The notes beneath the pieces were generated by a model that was given only the letters and a program-made list of their open reading frames with translations, was not told the DNA's origin and ran no database searches. Below are positions 6,405 through 6,968 of a DNA stretch of 6,968 bases, piece after piece (within the stretch, counting starts at the first letter, position 1; each line of letters starts with the position of its first letter). This stretch comes from an uncultured Neomegalonema sp. Its GTDB lineage: Bacteria; Pseudomonadota; Alphaproteobacteria; Rhodobacterales; Rhodobacteraceae. Position numbers and translations under genes: made by a program. The stretch is taken from positions 1-6,968 of the forward strand of contig CALFWP010000041.1 in NCBI GenBank assembly GCA_937927905.1, given 5' to 3'.

Positions 6405-6430
6405 TAATCAACCCGATATGTAATCAACCC
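6405..6430. repeat. Two 10-bp direct repeats at the 3' end of the TRAP permease gene
   Basis: TAATCAACCC occurs at 6405-6414 and again at 6421-6430, separated by GATATG (16-bp period). The right copy contains the TRAP permease stop codon (6424-6426), and the left copy lies just past it in the transcript. It could be a small tandem duplication or a paired protein-binding site. I cannot tell which. Confidence 0.5.
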
Positions 6431-6968
6431 AGTATCAGCCTCGGCAACCACAACACAATGCCGGGAAACGCGATCAGCACGGCGACGGTGACGACATCGG
6501 CGACAAAGAACGGTGACGCGCCACGGAACACATCCTGTGCCGAAATATCAGGCCGCACGCCGGCAACCACGAAACAGTTGAGGCCTATGGGCGGTGTGAT
6601 CAGACACAGTTCCGCCATCTTGACCACAATGATGCCGAACCAGACCGCGCATTCCGGCCCCGACATGCCGAGCGTACTATCGACGGCGGTAACATCTACG
6701 CCGCCATTCAATGCCATCACCGCCGGAAAGGTCACCGGCAGGGTCAGGATCAGCATCCCGATGGCATCCATAAACATGCCGAGGATGACATAAACCCCGA
6801 GGATCATCAGCAGCGTCAGCATCGGCGACTGGTCCAGTCCGGCGATAAAATCCGCAAAGGCGGTCGGCAACTTGGCAAACCCGAGGTAACGCACAAAAAT
6901 CAATACGCCCCAGATCATGGCAAATATCATCGCGCAAAGCTTCGCCGTCTCGATCAGGGCACCGGACA
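6424..6968 (-). CDS. TRAP transporter large permease subunit (DctM-like), C-terminal part, cut by window edge
   Basis: The open frame runs from the right edge with no start in view, giving 181 complete residues, about 40 percent of the usual length of 425-440. The visible part has hydrophobic segments typical of the 12-helix DctM/SiaM permease: ALIETAKLCAMIFAMIWG at the edge, GMFMDAIGMLILTLPVTFP, then WFGIIVVKMAELCLITPPIGLN, a hallmark of the family, then VRPDISAQDVFRGASPFF and a last membrane helix ending LPRLILG. From family knowledge, the subunit forms the ion-coupled channel that takes a substrate (often a dicarboxylate or other organic acid) from a periplasmic binding protein (DctP) together with a small permease (DctQ). 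Those partners would lie upstream, outside the window. The substrate cannot be read from this part. An ATG at 6930 is an internal Met, not the start. Confidence 0.93.
   Translation of the reverse strand, partial: SGALIETAKLCAMIFAMIWGVLIFVRYLGFAKLPTAFADFIAGLDQSPMLTLLMILGVYVILGMFMDAIGMLILTLPVTFPAVMALNGGVDVTAVDSTLGMSGPECAVWFGIIVVKMAELCLITPPIGLNCFVVAGVRPDISAQDVFRGASPFFVADVVTVAVLIAFPGIVLWLPRLILG

Noticed and set aside
6389..6793. 134-codon + strand open frame opposite the TRAP permease gene
   Set aside because: Antisense shadow: Thr/Ser/Pro/Met-rich product, as expected from the complement of a membrane protein gene.

Overview
The window looks like chromosomal DNA from a Gram-negative bacterium, most likely an alphaproteobacterium of intermediate GC content. 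This is inferred from the protein styles (an ArfB-type rescue factor, a Lys-type pyruvate kinase, a monofunctional formate-tetrahydrofolate ligase, a TRAP transporter large permease and an IS5/IS427-like transposase tail). No rRNA or other taxonomic marker is present to fix it.

Layout. Positions 1-139 are the right end of an IS5-family insertion sequence: the transposase C-terminus, then a probable terminal inverted repeat and a TTA that fits a TNA target duplication. A tight two-gene unit follows on the + strand: an unrecognised helical 94-residue protein (248-532) and, 3 bp later, the ribosome-rescue peptidyl-tRNA hydrolase arfB (536-958). Next on the + strand are pyruvate kinase (1110-2564), with a candidate promoter at 995-1025, and an unrecognised polytopic membrane protein with histidines at membrane-segment edges (2698-3852). 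Genes converge at 3853-3971, where a clear intrinsic terminator serves the minus-strand gene fhs (3972-5639). Upstream of fhs there is a gene-poor stretch of nearly 400 bp. It is followed by a small minus-strand protein gene with a strong ribosome binding site (6028-6252) and the C-terminal part of a TRAP transporter large permease (6424 to the right edge).

Function. Most genes are housekeeping: ribosome rescue, the last step of glycolysis, one-carbon activation of formate onto tetrahydrofolate, and organic-acid-type uptake. They form no single pathway or operon. I found no CRISPR array, tRNA, rRNA, toxin-antitoxin pair, defence island or phage module. The least explained elements are the His-rich membrane protein, the small two-cysteine protein, the 94-residue partner of arfB, and the long fhs upstream region. 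I do not see convincing evidence for a new multi-gene system.
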